DNA of 64,000 nt, taken from positions 3,586,162-3,650,161 of the forward strand of contig NZ_CP044232.1 in assembly GCF_008727775.1 (NCBI RefSeq), read 5' to 3'. Below the pieces are notes generated by a model. That model had not been told where the DNA came from and did no database searches. It saw only the letters and a program-made list of their open reading frames with translations. The translations under genes were made by a program, and so were the position numbers. Below, piece after piece: positions 8,223 to 16,659 of the stretch; the first letter of the stretch is position 1, and each line of letters starts with the position of its first letter. Source of the DNA: Microbacterium lushaniae (lineage in GTDB: Bacteria; Actinomycetota; Actinomycetes; Actinomycetales; Microbacteriaceae).

Positions 8223-9631
8223 GACGGCGGCACCTGGCACCACGACAGAGCGAACCCGCCGAAGGCGGCGACCTCCGCCCCGGAGGCGATCTCGATCACG
8301 CGCGTCTCGAGCCGCTGCGGCAGCGGGAGCCGGTACCGGTCGTAGGGGTTGGCTGCGGCGTCGGGTGAGATCAGCAGGGCGGCATACCGGCCGTTGGGCG
8401 ACACGCACGTCTGCACGAGCGCATCGGCGGGGTCGAGGGCGAGAAGGGTCTGCACCGCCCCGTCGGCGGCGACGTGCACGACCGAACTGGACAGCAGCGT
8501 CCCCGCGCCGCCGATCCGGGCGTAGCTGCGGATCGTGCCGGCATCGGCGCCGGGCACGGGGACCACCGAGCCGGGCGCACCGAGGTCGTCCGCCGGCTCG
8601 GGCAGCGCCTCCTCCGTGCCGTCGGTGAGATCGAGCACGACCATGCCCTCGTTGCGTTCGACGACGGCCTGGCCCGACCCGCGGGCGATGCCCTCCACGC
8701 CGAGCGCTGTGCCCAGAGGCGCCGCGTCCGCCCCGTCTGCGCTCGCCAGCACCAGAGCCCCGTCGAAGGTGAGGGCGAGGATGCTGTCGGTGTCGGGCAC
8801 GAAGCGCCACTCCGCCACGCTCGGGTCGCCGCCGGGGAGCGCGACGCGGGTCGGCGGCGTGTCGGACGCGCCGTCGGCCAGCGACGCGGTGAACAGCACG
8901 CTCTCCAGCCCCCCGTCCTCACCGAGGGCGGCGTCGGAGAAGGTGTAGCCGATCCGTTCGCCGCGGTCGGCCGACTGCAGGTTGGTCACGAAGCCTTCGC
9001 CGGGAAGGGGCAGCCTCCGCACGTCGCCGGTGGCGGCATCCACCACCAGGAGGGCCGAATGCTCGTCCTCCAGGACGGAGACGAGGAGGTGCGACGCGGT
9101 GGCACGGTAATCCTCGATGTGCGGGTGCGAGAACACCTCCGCGCTGTCCTCCCCCGCCAGTCCGGTGCGGTAGATCGCGTCGCCGCCGGAGCCGCGCTGG
9201 AGGAGGAAGACCTCGGATGCCGGGGTGCGGAAGGTCTCCTCGATCGTCGCGGCAGGCCCCGCCCCGAGCCCTCGCACGTCGCGGATGCGCACGGTATACA
9301 CGGTGTCGTCGCGCAACGGGAGGCCGAACCGCACGCCGATGCTGCGGCCGGACGTATCCACCGTGAAGGGCGTGGCGGGTGAGACCTCCACCTGCGCCGG
9401 GTCGATCTCGTGCAGCGACTGCGTCGTGGTGACGATCAGGCGCGACCCCGACGCCGCCACCGCTGCCGCCGGATCCACGCGCACCTCGGTCACCCGCGGC
9501 CCCTGCGCCACCGTCACGGCCGCGCCCACTCCCCCCACCAGCACGAGGGCACCGAGCACGGCGGCGAAGACCGCGGCGAACCCGCGGCCGTGCCGCCGCC
9601 GCGCGCGCGTGCGCCGGGAGTCAGTACTCAT
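8219..9631 (-). CDS. Hypothetical exported protein with beta-propeller-like repeats
   Basis: This 470-residue protein has an arginine-rich N-terminus, one hydrophobic segment (about residues 18-43) and an extracytoplasmic region. A Big/Ig-like stretch (VRVDPAAAVAASGSRLIV...PATPFTVDTSGRSIGVRFG) comes first. Repeated strand motifs of TolB/WD-type follow (for example LLVVDAATGDVRRLPL and MVVLDLTDGTEEALP). This suggests a signal-anchored propeller protein exposed outside the membrane. The start at 9631 overlaps the end of the upstream gene by 11 bases, and its stop overlaps the glycosylase start. No enzymatic motif is visible and no function can be named. Confidence 0.65.
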   Translation of the reverse strand: MSTDSRRTRARRRHGRGFAAVFAAVLGALVLVGGVGAAVTVAQGPRVTEVRVDPAAAVAASGSRLIVTTTQSLHEIDPAQVEVSPATPFTVDTSGRSIGVRFGLPLRDDTVYTVRIRDVRGLGAGPAATIEETFRTPASEVFLLQRGSGGDAIYRTGLAGEDSAEVFSHPHIEDYRATASHLLVSVLEDEHSALLVVDAATGDVRRLPLPGEGFVTNLQSADRGERIGYTFSDAALGEDGGLESVLFTASLADGASDTPPTRVALPGGDPSVAEWRFVPDTDSILALTFDGALVLASADGADAAPLGTALGVEGIARGSGQAVVERNEGMVVLDLTDGTEEALPEPADDLGAPGSVVPVPGADAGTIRSYARIGGAGTLLSSSVVHVAADGAVQTLLALDPADALVQTCVSPNGRYAALLISPDAAANPYDRYRLPLPQRLETRVIEIASGAEVAAFGGFALSWCQVPPS

Positions 9632-10406
9632 ACGGGTCCTGCGGTTCGTCGATGGGGGTGACCTGTTCGGCGTGGATGCGCAGCGAGCCGTCGGCATCGG
9701 CGCGCACCGTGCCGGAGATGCTCACCCACTCGCCCGTGCCCGGAGGTGGCGTGCTCGCGGTGACGGGGAGGCTGGCCGACTGCGCGTCGATGACGCAGTG
9801 CGTGATCACGAGGCGGCTGAGGGCGAAGTCTCCGTCGCCGCCGGGGGTGACGAATCCGGTGAGGGTGACCGGATCGCCGTCGAAGCGGTCGGGGTCGGTG
9901 GCCGAGGCGAAGACACCGGCCCACTCGCCCACCCCGAACCGCGCGGTGTCGCCGGATGCGGCGAGGGTCACCACATCCGTTCCCGCGAACAGGGGTGCCG
10001 CGCCCACGTCGCGCGACATCGCCAGTTCGGCCGACAGGGATGCCGGCGGGGCGACCAGCATCGTCACGACCACGCCCGATGCCAAGACGCCGCCGGTCGC
10101 CGTCATCACCGTCGCCACCCGGCGCGGGGTGTGGGCCGGTTCTGCCGGATGCTCCGCCGCATCCGCGGGGCGCGTGCCGTGGTCGTGCCCGTGATCCTCT
10201 TCGCCGCCCAGCGGCAGCGCGAAGCTCGCGACCGTGCCGATCAGGACGATGACGGCCATCCCGACCGCGAACCAGGCCGACTCGGGGTTGATGTAGAGCG
10301 CGAGGCGATCGGTGGCAGCCAGTGCGATCGTCACGACGGCGAGGGATGCGGCCAGGCCCACCCCCAGCCAGCGGGTCGTGAGCGAGTGCAGCACGGTGTC
10401 AGACAA
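9621..10406 (-). CDS. TIGR03943/YcgQ-like membrane protein, partner of a permease
   Basis: The 261-residue protein has an N-terminal pair of membrane segments, then a histidine-rich loop (EEDHGHDHG), a third membrane segment and a C-terminal soluble domain with the family motif LVITHCVIDAQS. Proteins of this type (COG3689) are encoded beside COG0701 permeases, as here: its start overlaps the end of the permease gene by 8 bases. The histidine-rich loop and overlap with a Zur-type regulator two genes upstream point to metal handling, probably zinc; that is inference from context. Confidence 0.78.
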   Translation of the reverse strand: MSDTVLHSLTTRWLGVGLAASLAVVTIALAATDRLALYINPESAWFAVGMAVIVLIGTVASFALPLGGEEDHGHDHGTRPADAAEHPAEPAHTPRRVATVMTATGGVLASGVVVTMLVAPPASLSAELAMSRDVGAAPLFAGTDVVTLAASGDTARFGVGEWAGVFASATDPDRFDGDPVTLTGFVTPGGDGDFALSRLVITHCVIDAQSASLPVTASTPPPGTGEWVSISGTVRADADGSLRIHAEQVTPIDEPQDPYEY

Positions 10407-11427
10407 GGAGGTTCACCACCGTTCCGAGGGCGAATGCGGCGGCCACGACGATCGCGGTGACACCCACCAGAACGCGGGTGGAGAACGTGGTGCGCAGCAG
10501 CGCCAGCATCTTCACGTCGGCGATGGGGCCGACCAGGAGGAAGGCGACGAGCGATCCCGGCGTGAACGCCGACGCGAACGACAGGGCGAAGAACGCGTCG
10601 ACGTTCGAGCAGATCGACACCACCATCGCCAGGACGATCATCGTCGCGATCGACAGGGCCGGATCGGATCCGATGGCCAGGAGCGTCTGCCGGGGGACGA
10701 GCACCTGCACGGCCCCGGCGATGCCGGAGCCGATCACCAGGGCGGGCATGACCGCGCGCAGCTCGACGACGAACTGGGCGAGGCTCCGCCGCGTCCGGGT
10801 CGCGCTCGCGCTCGTGCCGTCGAGGCTGAGGGCGCACGTCTGACGGAAGCGGTCGGTCACGAGCGCGTCGGGATCGGGATGGCGGCTGTACAGCCAGCCC
10901 AGCAGATTGGCCACGAGGAAGCCGCCGGCCAGGCGCGCGACGAGGACGCCGTCGCTCCACCCGAACGCCGCGTGCGTGGTGAGGATCACGATCGGGTTCA
11001 CGATGGGCGCGGCGACGAGGAACGTCAGCGTGTCGGACACCGAGAACCCGCGCATCATGAGGCCGCGCGCGAACGGCACGTTGCCGCATTCGCACACCGG
11101 CATCAGCATCCCCAGCAGAGACAGCACGGCCCGCCGCGCCCACGCCCGCCGCGGCATCCACCGTTCGATCATTCCCGGCGGCACCCACACCTGCACGACG
11201 ACCGACAGCAGCACGCCCAGCACGACGAAGGGGAGCGATTCGATCAGGACGCTGATGGCGAGGGTCAGGCCGTCCTGCGCCCGCGTCGGGAGCGCATCGG
11301 CGAACAGGGCCGGCGCGAACGCGTCGATCGCGAACAGCGCCACCACGCCGGCGACGCCGACCACGAGCCACGGCGCCGCGCGACCGCGCGTGCGCTGTCG
11401 CGGTGGAGCCGGTCGGGTCTGGGTCAC
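10399..11427 (-). CDS. COG0701-type permease (UPF0718/YcgR family)
   Basis: The 342-residue protein has about eight hydrophobic segments and the family motifs PVCECGNVPFARGL and AAPIVNPIVI, with a second motif SICSNVDAFFALSF. The paired conserved cysteines lie in or near membrane helices. The GTG at 11427 was preferred over a longer frame because it forms a GTGA overlap with the stop of the zur-like gene and begins at the conserved region. It probably forms a membrane unit with the TIGR03943-like protein. The substrate is unproven; zinc or another divalent metal is the contextual guess. Confidence 0.82.
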   Translation of the reverse strand: MTQTRPAPPRQRTRGRAAPWLVVGVAGVVALFAIDAFAPALFADALPTRAQDGLTLAISVLIESLPFVVLGVLLSVVVQVWVPPGMIERWMPRRAWARRAVLSLLGMLMPVCECGNVPFARGLMMRGFSVSDTLTFLVAAPIVNPIVILTTHAAFGWSDGVLVARLAGGFLVANLLGWLYSRHPDPDALVTDRFRQTCALSLDGTSASATRTRRSLAQFVVELRAVMPALVIGSGIAGAVQVLVPRQTLLAIGSDPALSIATMIVLAMVVSICSNVDAFFALSFASAFTPGSLVAFLLVGPIADVKMLALLRTTFSTRVLVGVTAIVVAAAFALGTVVNLLV

Positions 11428-11828
11428 GCCTTCTCTCGCGATGCGGCGGCGCACGACGCGCACCGGCCGAAGATGTCGACGACGTGCTCGGCCTCGATGA
11501 ACCCGTGCTGGGCGGCGGTGGCACGCGCCCACTGCTCCACGTCGGTGGCGGCGATCTCGACCGTCAGCCCGCACGAACGGCAGATGAGGTGGTGGTGGTG
11601 CCCTGTCGACGTGCACGCGCGGAAGAGGTTCTCGCCCTCGGGGCTCTGCAGCGAATCGGCCTCACCCTGCGCGGCCATGCCCGCCAGCGTGCGGTACACG
11701 GTGGCCAGTCCGATGCCGGTGTTCTCCTCGCGCAGAGTGGCGTGCAGCGATTGGGCGCTCACGAAGCCGCGGGCGTCGGTGAGCGCCTCACGCACGCGTT
11801 CGCGCTGCCACGTGTTGCGCTGGGCCAT
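11424..11828 (-). CDS. zur: Zur-type Fur-family metal-responsive repressor
   Basis: The 134-residue protein has the Fur winged helix (FVSAQSLHATLREENTGIGLATVYRTL), a histidine cluster THHHH-like stretch (GHHHHLICRSCG) and two CxxC pairs (CRSC and CASC) that form the structural zinc site. The C-terminal HVVDIFGRCASC matches actinobacterial Zur better than Fur. It heads a zur-permease-YcgQ-like operon joined by GTGA overlaps. A matching binding site (TGAGAATCGTTATCA) lies before znuA at 16621, so znuABC is its likely target. No similar site is visible upstream of zur itself. Confidence 0.88.
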   Translation of the reverse strand: MAQRNTWQRERVREALTDARGFVSAQSLHATLREENTGIGLATVYRTLAGMAAQGEADSLQSPEGENLFRACTSTGHHHHLICRSCGLTVEIAATDVEQWARATAAQHGFIEAEHVVDIFGRCASCAAASREKA

Positions 11829-11900
11829 GCCCCGAATCCTACCCGCGCCCCCTGAGCGCAGGCCTGGCGCGACCAGCCCGGCGCCAGCGCGCGTGCCGCC

Positions 11901-11986
11901 CGCACAACGGCGGGGATGCTCCGCGACACGCCGCGCCCGCAGCATCCGCGCGCGCGCGTCGCGCACGATTCCCGCTGTTGTGCGCG
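11901..11986. repeat. Palindromic repeat, family B copy 1
   Basis: An imperfect palindrome of about 86 bp has arms opening with CGCACAACGGCGGGGAT and closing with the inverse ATTCCCGCTGTTGTGCG. A second copy lies at 26532-26617. Both are intergenic, and both could form long hairpins in RNA or single-stranded DNA. Confidence 0.65.
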
Positions 11987-12054
11987 GGGAGGAGGGAGGG
12001 CGCGGCGGGAGGGCGCGGGGGGGAGGGAGGGCGGGGAGGAGGGAGGGCGCGGGG
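11986..12054 (+). repeat. Purine-rich G tract with G-quadruplex potential
   Basis: About 69 bases of the plus strand are nearly pure G and A with occasional CGCG. At least eight separate GGG runs have short loops. The block GGAGGAGGGAGGGCGCGG occurs at both ends. It lies between the zur start (11828) and the cupin stop (12065), directly next to repeat B1. Quadruplex formation is a prediction from the spacing of G runs. Confidence 0.5.
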
Positions 12055-12064
12055 TCGCGTCGAC

Positions 12065-12505
12065 TCACCAGGGGGCGGGGCGGTCGTTGTCGCGCGTGCT
12101 GTCGTCGGGCAGGTCGGGCAGCTCGTACCCGCCGGCCCGGATGCAGATCCACCGCAGCTCCGAGTCGGCGTCGGGGAGGGCTCGCCACGTGCGCCACACG
12201 CCCTGACCCACGCGCACGAGCGTTCCGGCGCCGACGTCGACGACCTCGTCGTCCAGCCCCATCTGTCCGCGTCCGCCGAGGAAGAGGTACACCTCCTCGA
12301 TGCGGGAATGCGTGTGCCAGTACCCGGCCTCCTCGCCCGGCTCGAGCGCGTTGGCGGTGAGCCCGACGTACTGCAGGGGCAGATCGAAGTCGACGACGCG
12401 GCGCCCCTCGCGGGAGGTCTCCGGCCGGAAGCCGCCGAAGTGCGCACGCCACTGGTCCAGGGCCCCGAGCTCGGTCACCTCGTAAGGGCGGGTGGGTGTG
12501 GTCAT
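12065..12505 (-). CDS. Cupin-domain protein
   Basis: The 146-residue protein carries a cupin barrel: motif 1 approximates GEEAGYWHTHSRIEEVYLFLGG, with two histidines and a glutamate that would bind a metal, and motif 2 lies in the LVRVGQGVWRTWRAL region. It is one domain with no other module. Small cupins of this type bind or isomerise sugars and other small molecules; the substrate here is unknown. The ATG at 12505 has GGAGG nearby. It is a single gene between the DUF6157-like gene and zur. Confidence 0.78.
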   Translation of the reverse strand: MTTPTRPYEVTELGALDQWRAHFGGFRPETSREGRRVVDFDLPLQYVGLTANALEPGEEAGYWHTHSRIEEVYLFLGGRGQMGLDDEVVDVGAGTLVRVGQGVWRTWRALPDADSELRWICIRAGGYELPDLPDDSTRDNDRPAPW

Positions 12506-12611
12506 GGCGCCTCCTGTCCGTACACGCGATCCTGCCGCGGCATCGGCGCGGCACCCAGCGGATGCCGCGGACACGGCACGAATCGAATGGTCGCTGTCAG
12601 GGCACGCGCTG

Positions 12612-13019
12612 TCAACCCTTCCGGGAGGCGCGCAGGGCGGCCTTCTGCGTGAGGTCGGACCGGCGCTGGAACTCGTCGTATTCGGGAGCGCCGAGGCCCA
12701 CGAGCGCGACGCGCCCCTCGCCGTCGTGGTGGAAGCCCCATCCGTACCGCTTGGCCAGGGGCGAGGCGCGCAGACAGGCCTGATCCTTCCCGAAGAACCG
12801 TTCCCACTCCTCCGCCCGCCGAGCGTCGTCGATGCCCGAGCGGATGGCGTGCACCGCGAAGAGCACCTCGTCGGAGGTCAGTTCGTACGGGCGATCGCGG
12901 AGCAGGTCGTATTGCAGCGACGCCACCGTCGGCGTGACGGCGGCCGGTGGCGCCTCCGCCGCGGGGGCGGGACAGTCCGGCGCGACGGCGATGAATGTGT
13001 TGCGGTAGTTGGTGGTCAC
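12612..13019 (-). CDS. DUF6157-family protein
   Basis: The 135-residue protein opens VTTNYRNTFIAVAPDCP and contains the block SLQYDLLRDRPYELTSDEVLFAVHAIR and the C-terminal KRYGWGFHHDGEGRVALVG, which I associate with DUF6157. It is a soluble protein with no signal peptide. The GTG at 13019 is the family start. It is divergent from the AraC-type gene at 13069, with 49 bases between, so the two may share a control region. Function is unknown. Confidence 0.75.
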   Translation of the reverse strand: MTTNYRNTFIAVAPDCPAPAAEAPPAAVTPTVASLQYDLLRDRPYELTSDEVLFAVHAIRSGIDDARRAEEWERFFGKDQACLRASPLAKRYGWGFHHDGEGRVALVGLGAPEYDEFQRRSDLTQKAALRASRKG

Positions 13020-13068
13020 GCGCTCATCCTGCCGCCCACCGGGCGCCGCGTATTGCAGAATTGCGCCA

Positions 13069-13926
13069 ATGAACGCGCCACGGACACGAGCGATCAGCGC
13101 GACCGAGCGCACCGGCGTCCTCGCGCCGGCGAACCTCGAGCGCTTCCACGCGCAGTGGATCGCCCCGGCCGACGACGTCCGCGATGTCGTCGACACCTAC
13201 TGGGCGGTGCGCTGGCACCTCGATGCCGGCGAGCGCATCGAGCAGCGCATCATCGACCACCCTTCCCTCACCCTCAGCATCGAGCACGGCGACGTGGATG
13301 CTCCGTTCGTCGTGACCTCCGCCCGCTCCCACGCGTGGACCCGCACCATCGCCGGCCACGGCGACGTCTTCGCGATCCGGCTGCGGCCCGCCGGCCTCGC
13401 GGTGCTGTCGGATCTCGACCCCTCGTCGCCGGGTCCTGAGCAGGAGCTGACGCCCGCGCTCGACACGCGTGCGCACGCGCTGCTCGCGCGGATCGCCGCC
13501 GCACCCGACCCGGCCCGCCGCGCGGAGCGGGCCGACGCGCTCGTGCGCGCGCAGCTCGCCGAGCGGCCGCTGCGGGCGTCTCAGCGGATCGCGAACGCGG
13601 CTCTGGACGCCCTCACCGCCCAGCCGCACGTGCAGAGGGTCCCCGACGTGGCAGCCGCGGTAGGGACCAGCGAGCGCACCCTGCAGCGGGCGCTGCGGAC
13701 CCACGTGGGACGGGGTCCGGGCGAGATCGCCCGGCGCATCCGGCTGCAGGAGGTCGTCCGCCGCCTCTCGGCGGGGGAAGAGGACATCCCCCGGATCGCC
13801 GTCGACCTCGGCTACGTCGACCAGGCGCATCTGACCAACGACTTCCGCAGGGTCGCCGGTGTCACCCCCGGCGCCTACGTCGACGGCCTGGTCCAGATGC
13901 AGGCCGCTCTGCGCGGACGCCCCTGA
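13069..13926 (+). CDS. AraC-family transcriptional regulator
   Basis: The 285-residue protein has a variable N-terminal sensing domain (about residues 1-170) of the DUF6597 style and a C-terminal AraC double helix-turn-helix. In that region VPDVAAAVGTSERTLQRALRTHVGRGPGEIARRIRLQEVV is the first HTH, and IPRIAVDLGYVDQAHLTNDFRRVAGVTPGAY is the second. The start at 13069 is preferred because upstream codons overlap the divergent gene. Its target is unknown; the divergent DUF6157 gene and itself are the simplest candidates. Confidence 0.87.
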   Translation: MNAPRTRAISATERTGVLAPANLERFHAQWIAPADDVRDVVDTYWAVRWHLDAGERIEQRIIDHPSLTLSIEHGDVDAPFVVTSARSHAWTRTIAGHGDVFAIRLRPAGLAVLSDLDPSSPGPEQELTPALDTRAHALLARIAAAPDPARRAERADALVRAQLAERPLRASQRIANAALDALTAQPHVQRVPDVAAAVGTSERTLQRALRTHVGRGPGEIARRIRLQEVVRRLSAGEEDIPRIAVDLGYVDQAHLTNDFRRVAGVTPGAYVDGLVQMQAALRGRP

Positions 13927-13938
13927 CAGCGGCGGCGG

Positions 13939-14799
13939 TCAGTCGCGGACGCGGACCACGCGACCCCGCCGGGCGCCCACGCCCCGGCAGACCAGATAGA
14001 TGAGGAAGGAGATCGTGGTGATGTAGGGGCTCACCGGGAGGGTCCCGGCGACGGCGAGGAGGATGCCGCCGACGGCGGAGACGAACCCGAACACGGCCGC
14101 CAGCACCGGCACCGACACGGGCCCCGTGGCCACGCGCATCGCGGCAGCGGCGGGAGTGACCAGCAGCGCCATGACCAGCAGCGCCCCGATGATGTGCACC
14201 GCCACGGCCACGACGAGGCCGAGCAGCAGCATGAACCCGAGCGACACCGCGGTGGTGGGGACGCCCCGGGCGGCGGCCGACTGCGGGTCGAGGGAGTCGA
14301 ACCGCAGCGGGCGCCAGATGAGCAGCAGGGCGACCAGCACCCCCCCGCCGATCGCGATGAGCCAGCCGAGCTGACCGCTCTGGACCGACACGATCTGGCC
14401 GGTCAGCAGGCTGAACCGGTTGGCGCTGCGGCCGTCGTAGAGGGAGAGGAAGAGGATGCCCAGGCCCAGCCCGAACGGCATCAGCACGCCGATGATGGAG
14501 TTGCGGTCGCGCGCGCGGGCACCGAGCCATCCGATGATCGCGGCGGCCAGCACGGATCCGATGATCGAACCGGTGATCACGTCGAAGCCCAGCAGCAGCG
14601 CCGCCGCCGCGCCCGCGAACGACAGCTCGCTGATGCCGTGCACGGCGAAGGCCATGTCGCGCTGCATCACGAAGACGCCGATGAGCCCGCCGACCAGGCC
14701 CAGCACCGCCCCGGCGATCAGGGAGTTCGACACCAGGGCGAGGATCGCCCCGTAGTCGGGGAGCCCGCCGAACAGCGCGTCCCACGCATCCGCGCCCAT
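13939..14799 (-). CDS. znuB: Zinc/manganese ABC transporter permease
   Basis: The 286-residue protein belongs to the ABC-3 permease family, with about eight membrane segments and the motif HGISELSFAGAAAALLLG. It ends the znuA-znuC-znuB operon. Its ATG overlaps the stop of the ATPase gene (TGATG). It would form the membrane channel for uptake of zinc delivered by the lipoprotein ZnuA. Confidence 0.92.
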   Translation of the reverse strand: MGADAWDALFGGLPDYGAILALVSNSLIAGAVLGLVGGLIGVFVMQRDMAFAVHGISELSFAGAAAALLLGFDVITGSIIGSVLAAAIIGWLGARARDRNSIIGVLMPFGLGLGILFLSLYDGRSANRFSLLTGQIVSVQSGQLGWLIAIGGGVLVALLLIWRPLRFDSLDPQSAAARGVPTTAVSLGFMLLLGLVVAVAVHIIGALLVMALLVTPAAAAMRVATGPVSVPVLAAVFGFVSAVGGILLAVAGTLPVSPYITTISFLIYLVCRGVGARRGRVVRVRD

Positions 14800-15617
14800 C
14801 AGTGCCCGCCCTCGTGGTCGTGGTGGTGATGGTGCGTGTCCTCGGCATCGGGGGCGCCCACCACGACGAGACGGTCGGCCGCACGGAGCACGTACACGGG
14901 CGCCCCGTACAGGTCGCTGAGCACGCGCGAGTTGAGCACGTCGTCGGGGCGGCCCAGCATGAAGCGGCCGCCGGCGAGGTAGAGGATGCGGTCGACCTTG
15001 CCGAGCACCGGGTTGATGTCGTGGGTGACCAGCATGACGGCGGCGCCGGTGTCACGACGGTGGCGGTCGATCAGGCGCACGACGGCCTGCTGATTGGCGA
15101 GGTCCAGGCTCGTCAGCGGTTCGTCGCACAGCAGCAGCTTCGGCGCATCCGCGAGGGCCTGGCCCACGCGCAGCCGCTGCTGCTCGCCGCCGGACAGGAG
15201 GCCCACAGGTCGGTCGGCGAAGGCTTCGGCACCCACCTCCCGCACGAGGCGATCGATCCGCGCCCGGTCGCCGCGGCGCGGGATCGGCAGGCCGAACCGG
15301 TGCCCGTCGACGCCGAGGCCGACGAGGTCGCGCCCGCGCAGCGGGGTCTCGGCGGGCAGCGGCCGCTGCTGCGGGATGTAGCCGATGCGGCGATTGCCGG
15401 GCCGGCGGACCTCGGCGCCGAGGGCGCGGATGCTGCCGGCACTGAGCGGCTCCAGGCCCAGGATCGCGCGCAGCAGCGTCGTCTTGCCCGAGCCGCTGGG
15501 CCCGAGGACGGCGATCAGCTCGCCGGGCTGCACCTCCAGGTCGAGCCCGCTCCACACCGTGTGGTCACCGCGGCGGAGGGCGGCCCCGCGGATCTGAAGG
15601 GGAGGCGCGGGCGTCAC
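14799..15617 (-). CDS. znuC: Zinc/manganese ABC transporter ATP-binding protein
   Basis: The 272-residue ATPase has Walker A GPSGSGKTT, Q-loop YIPQQRPLP, signature LSGGEQQRLRVG, Walker B KLLLCDEPLTSLD and the H-loop VTHD. The C-terminus ends in a histidine-rich tail (DTHHHHHDHEGGH), which could bind metal and sense cytoplasmic zinc. Its GTG start overlaps the stop of znuA (GTGA) and it overlaps znuB at the other end. Confidence 0.94.
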   Translation of the reverse strand: MTPAPPLQIRGAALRRGDHTVWSGLDLEVQPGELIAVLGPSGSGKTTLLRAILGLEPLSAGSIRALGAEVRRPGNRRIGYIPQQRPLPAETPLRGRDLVGLGVDGHRFGLPIPRRGDRARIDRLVREVGAEAFADRPVGLLSGGEQQRLRVGQALADAPKLLLCDEPLTSLDLANQQAVVRLIDRHRRDTGAAVMLVTHDINPVLGKVDRILYLAGGRFMLGRPDDVLNSRVLSDLYGAPVYVLRAADRLVVVGAPDAEDTHHHHHDHEGGH

Positions 15618-16600
15618 CGGCTCAGCGCGTCGGTCAGCGCCGCGACGTTCTCGTCCATCCACGAAAGGTAAGTCTGACCCTCCGGGAGCGTCTCCGCGAA
15701 CTCCACCACCGGGATGCCGGCGCTTTCGGCGGCGCGGATGGTCCCCTCGGTCTCCGGCCCGCCGGTCTGGGCGTTGGCGATCACGACGCGCACATCGCCG
15801 TCCTCGAGGAGGCGCAGGGCTTCGAGCAGCGTCGACGGCGGCACGTCCTGGCCCTCCTCGACCGCCTCGGTGAACGCATCGGGGGTGACGTTCTCCAGCC
15901 CTGCGGCGGCCACGAGGTACAGCGCCACCGGTTCGGTCACGAACACCTCCGCGCCGGCGTCGGTCTCCGCGACGGCGGCGAGCGCTTCGTCCAGCTGGGC
16001 GGTCCCCGCCTCGAACTCCTCGAGGTTCGCGGCGAACTCCTCGGCGCCGTCGGGGTCCAGGGCGGTGAGCTCGTCGGCGATCGCCTCGGCGAAGTGCGCC
16101 ATGGCGTCCGGGTCGTACCAGACGTGCTCGTTGAACCCCTCGACGTGGGCGTGGTCGCCGTGGTCGTGCGCGGTGTGCTCGTCGTCGGCCTCGTCGGTGT
16201 GCGCGGCCTCCGCCTCGTGTCCGGCGTTGCCCGGCCAGTCGTGGGAGAACTCCGCCGCGGTCAGGACCGGCGCATCCACGCCGGAAGACTCGACGAGCGC
16301 GTCGATGAAGCCGTCGTAGCCCCCGCCGTTCTCCAGGATGAGGTCGGCGCGGCTCACGGCGAGCTGGTCCTGGGCGCTGGGCTCGAAGGAGTGCGGGTCC
16401 TGCGCCCCCGAGGTGACGATCGAGGTGACCTGCACCGCATCCCCGCCGATCTCCTCCGCGATCTGCCCGTAGACGTCGGTGGAGGCGACGACCCGGACCA
16501 CCCCGTCGTCGGCGCCGTCGCCCGATGCGCTCGCGCATCCGGCCAGCGCCAGCGCGGACACGGCGACGAGCGACAGCGGAGCCAGGCGCGAGCGGGACAT
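15614..16600 (-). CDS. znuA: Zinc ABC transporter substrate-binding lipoprotein
   Basis: The 328-residue protein has a lipoprotein signal (LVAVSALALAGCASAS; lipid-anchored cysteine at about residue 22), the metal-binding cluster A-I features (HSFEPSAQD; VWYDP) and a long acidic histidine-rich loop (HEAEAAHTDEADDEHTAHDHGDHAH) typical of zinc-specific members. It captures zinc outside the membrane for ZnuBC. A Zur operator lies 20 bases upstream of its start. Confidence 0.94.
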   Translation of the reverse strand: MSRSRLAPLSLVAVSALALAGCASASGDGADDGVVRVVASTDVYGQIAEEIGGDAVQVTSIVTSGAQDPHSFEPSAQDQLAVSRADLILENGGGYDGFIDALVESSGVDAPVLTAAEFSHDWPGNAGHEAEAAHTDEADDEHTAHDHGDHAHVEGFNEHVWYDPDAMAHFAEAIADELTALDPDGAEEFAANLEEFEAGTAQLDEALAAVAETDAGAEVFVTEPVALYLVAAAGLENVTPDAFTEAVEEGQDVPPSTLLEALRLLEDGDVRVVIANAQTGGPETEGTIRAAESAGIPVVEFAETLPEGQTYLSWMDENVAALTDALSR

Positions 16601-16620
16601 GCCCCCACCCTACCCGCTAA

Positions 16621-16635
16621 TGAGAATCGTTATCA
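16621..16635. promoter_or_regulatory. Zur box upstream of znuA
   Basis: TGAGAATCGTTATCA is a 15-base dyad of the form TGAnAAnnnTTnTCA, the known actinobacterial Zur operator pattern. It sits 21-35 bases upstream of the znuA start codon, where a bound repressor would block the promoter. Confidence 0.85.
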
Positions 16636-16659
16636 CCCAGCCTTCCCGGCGCGGGCGGG

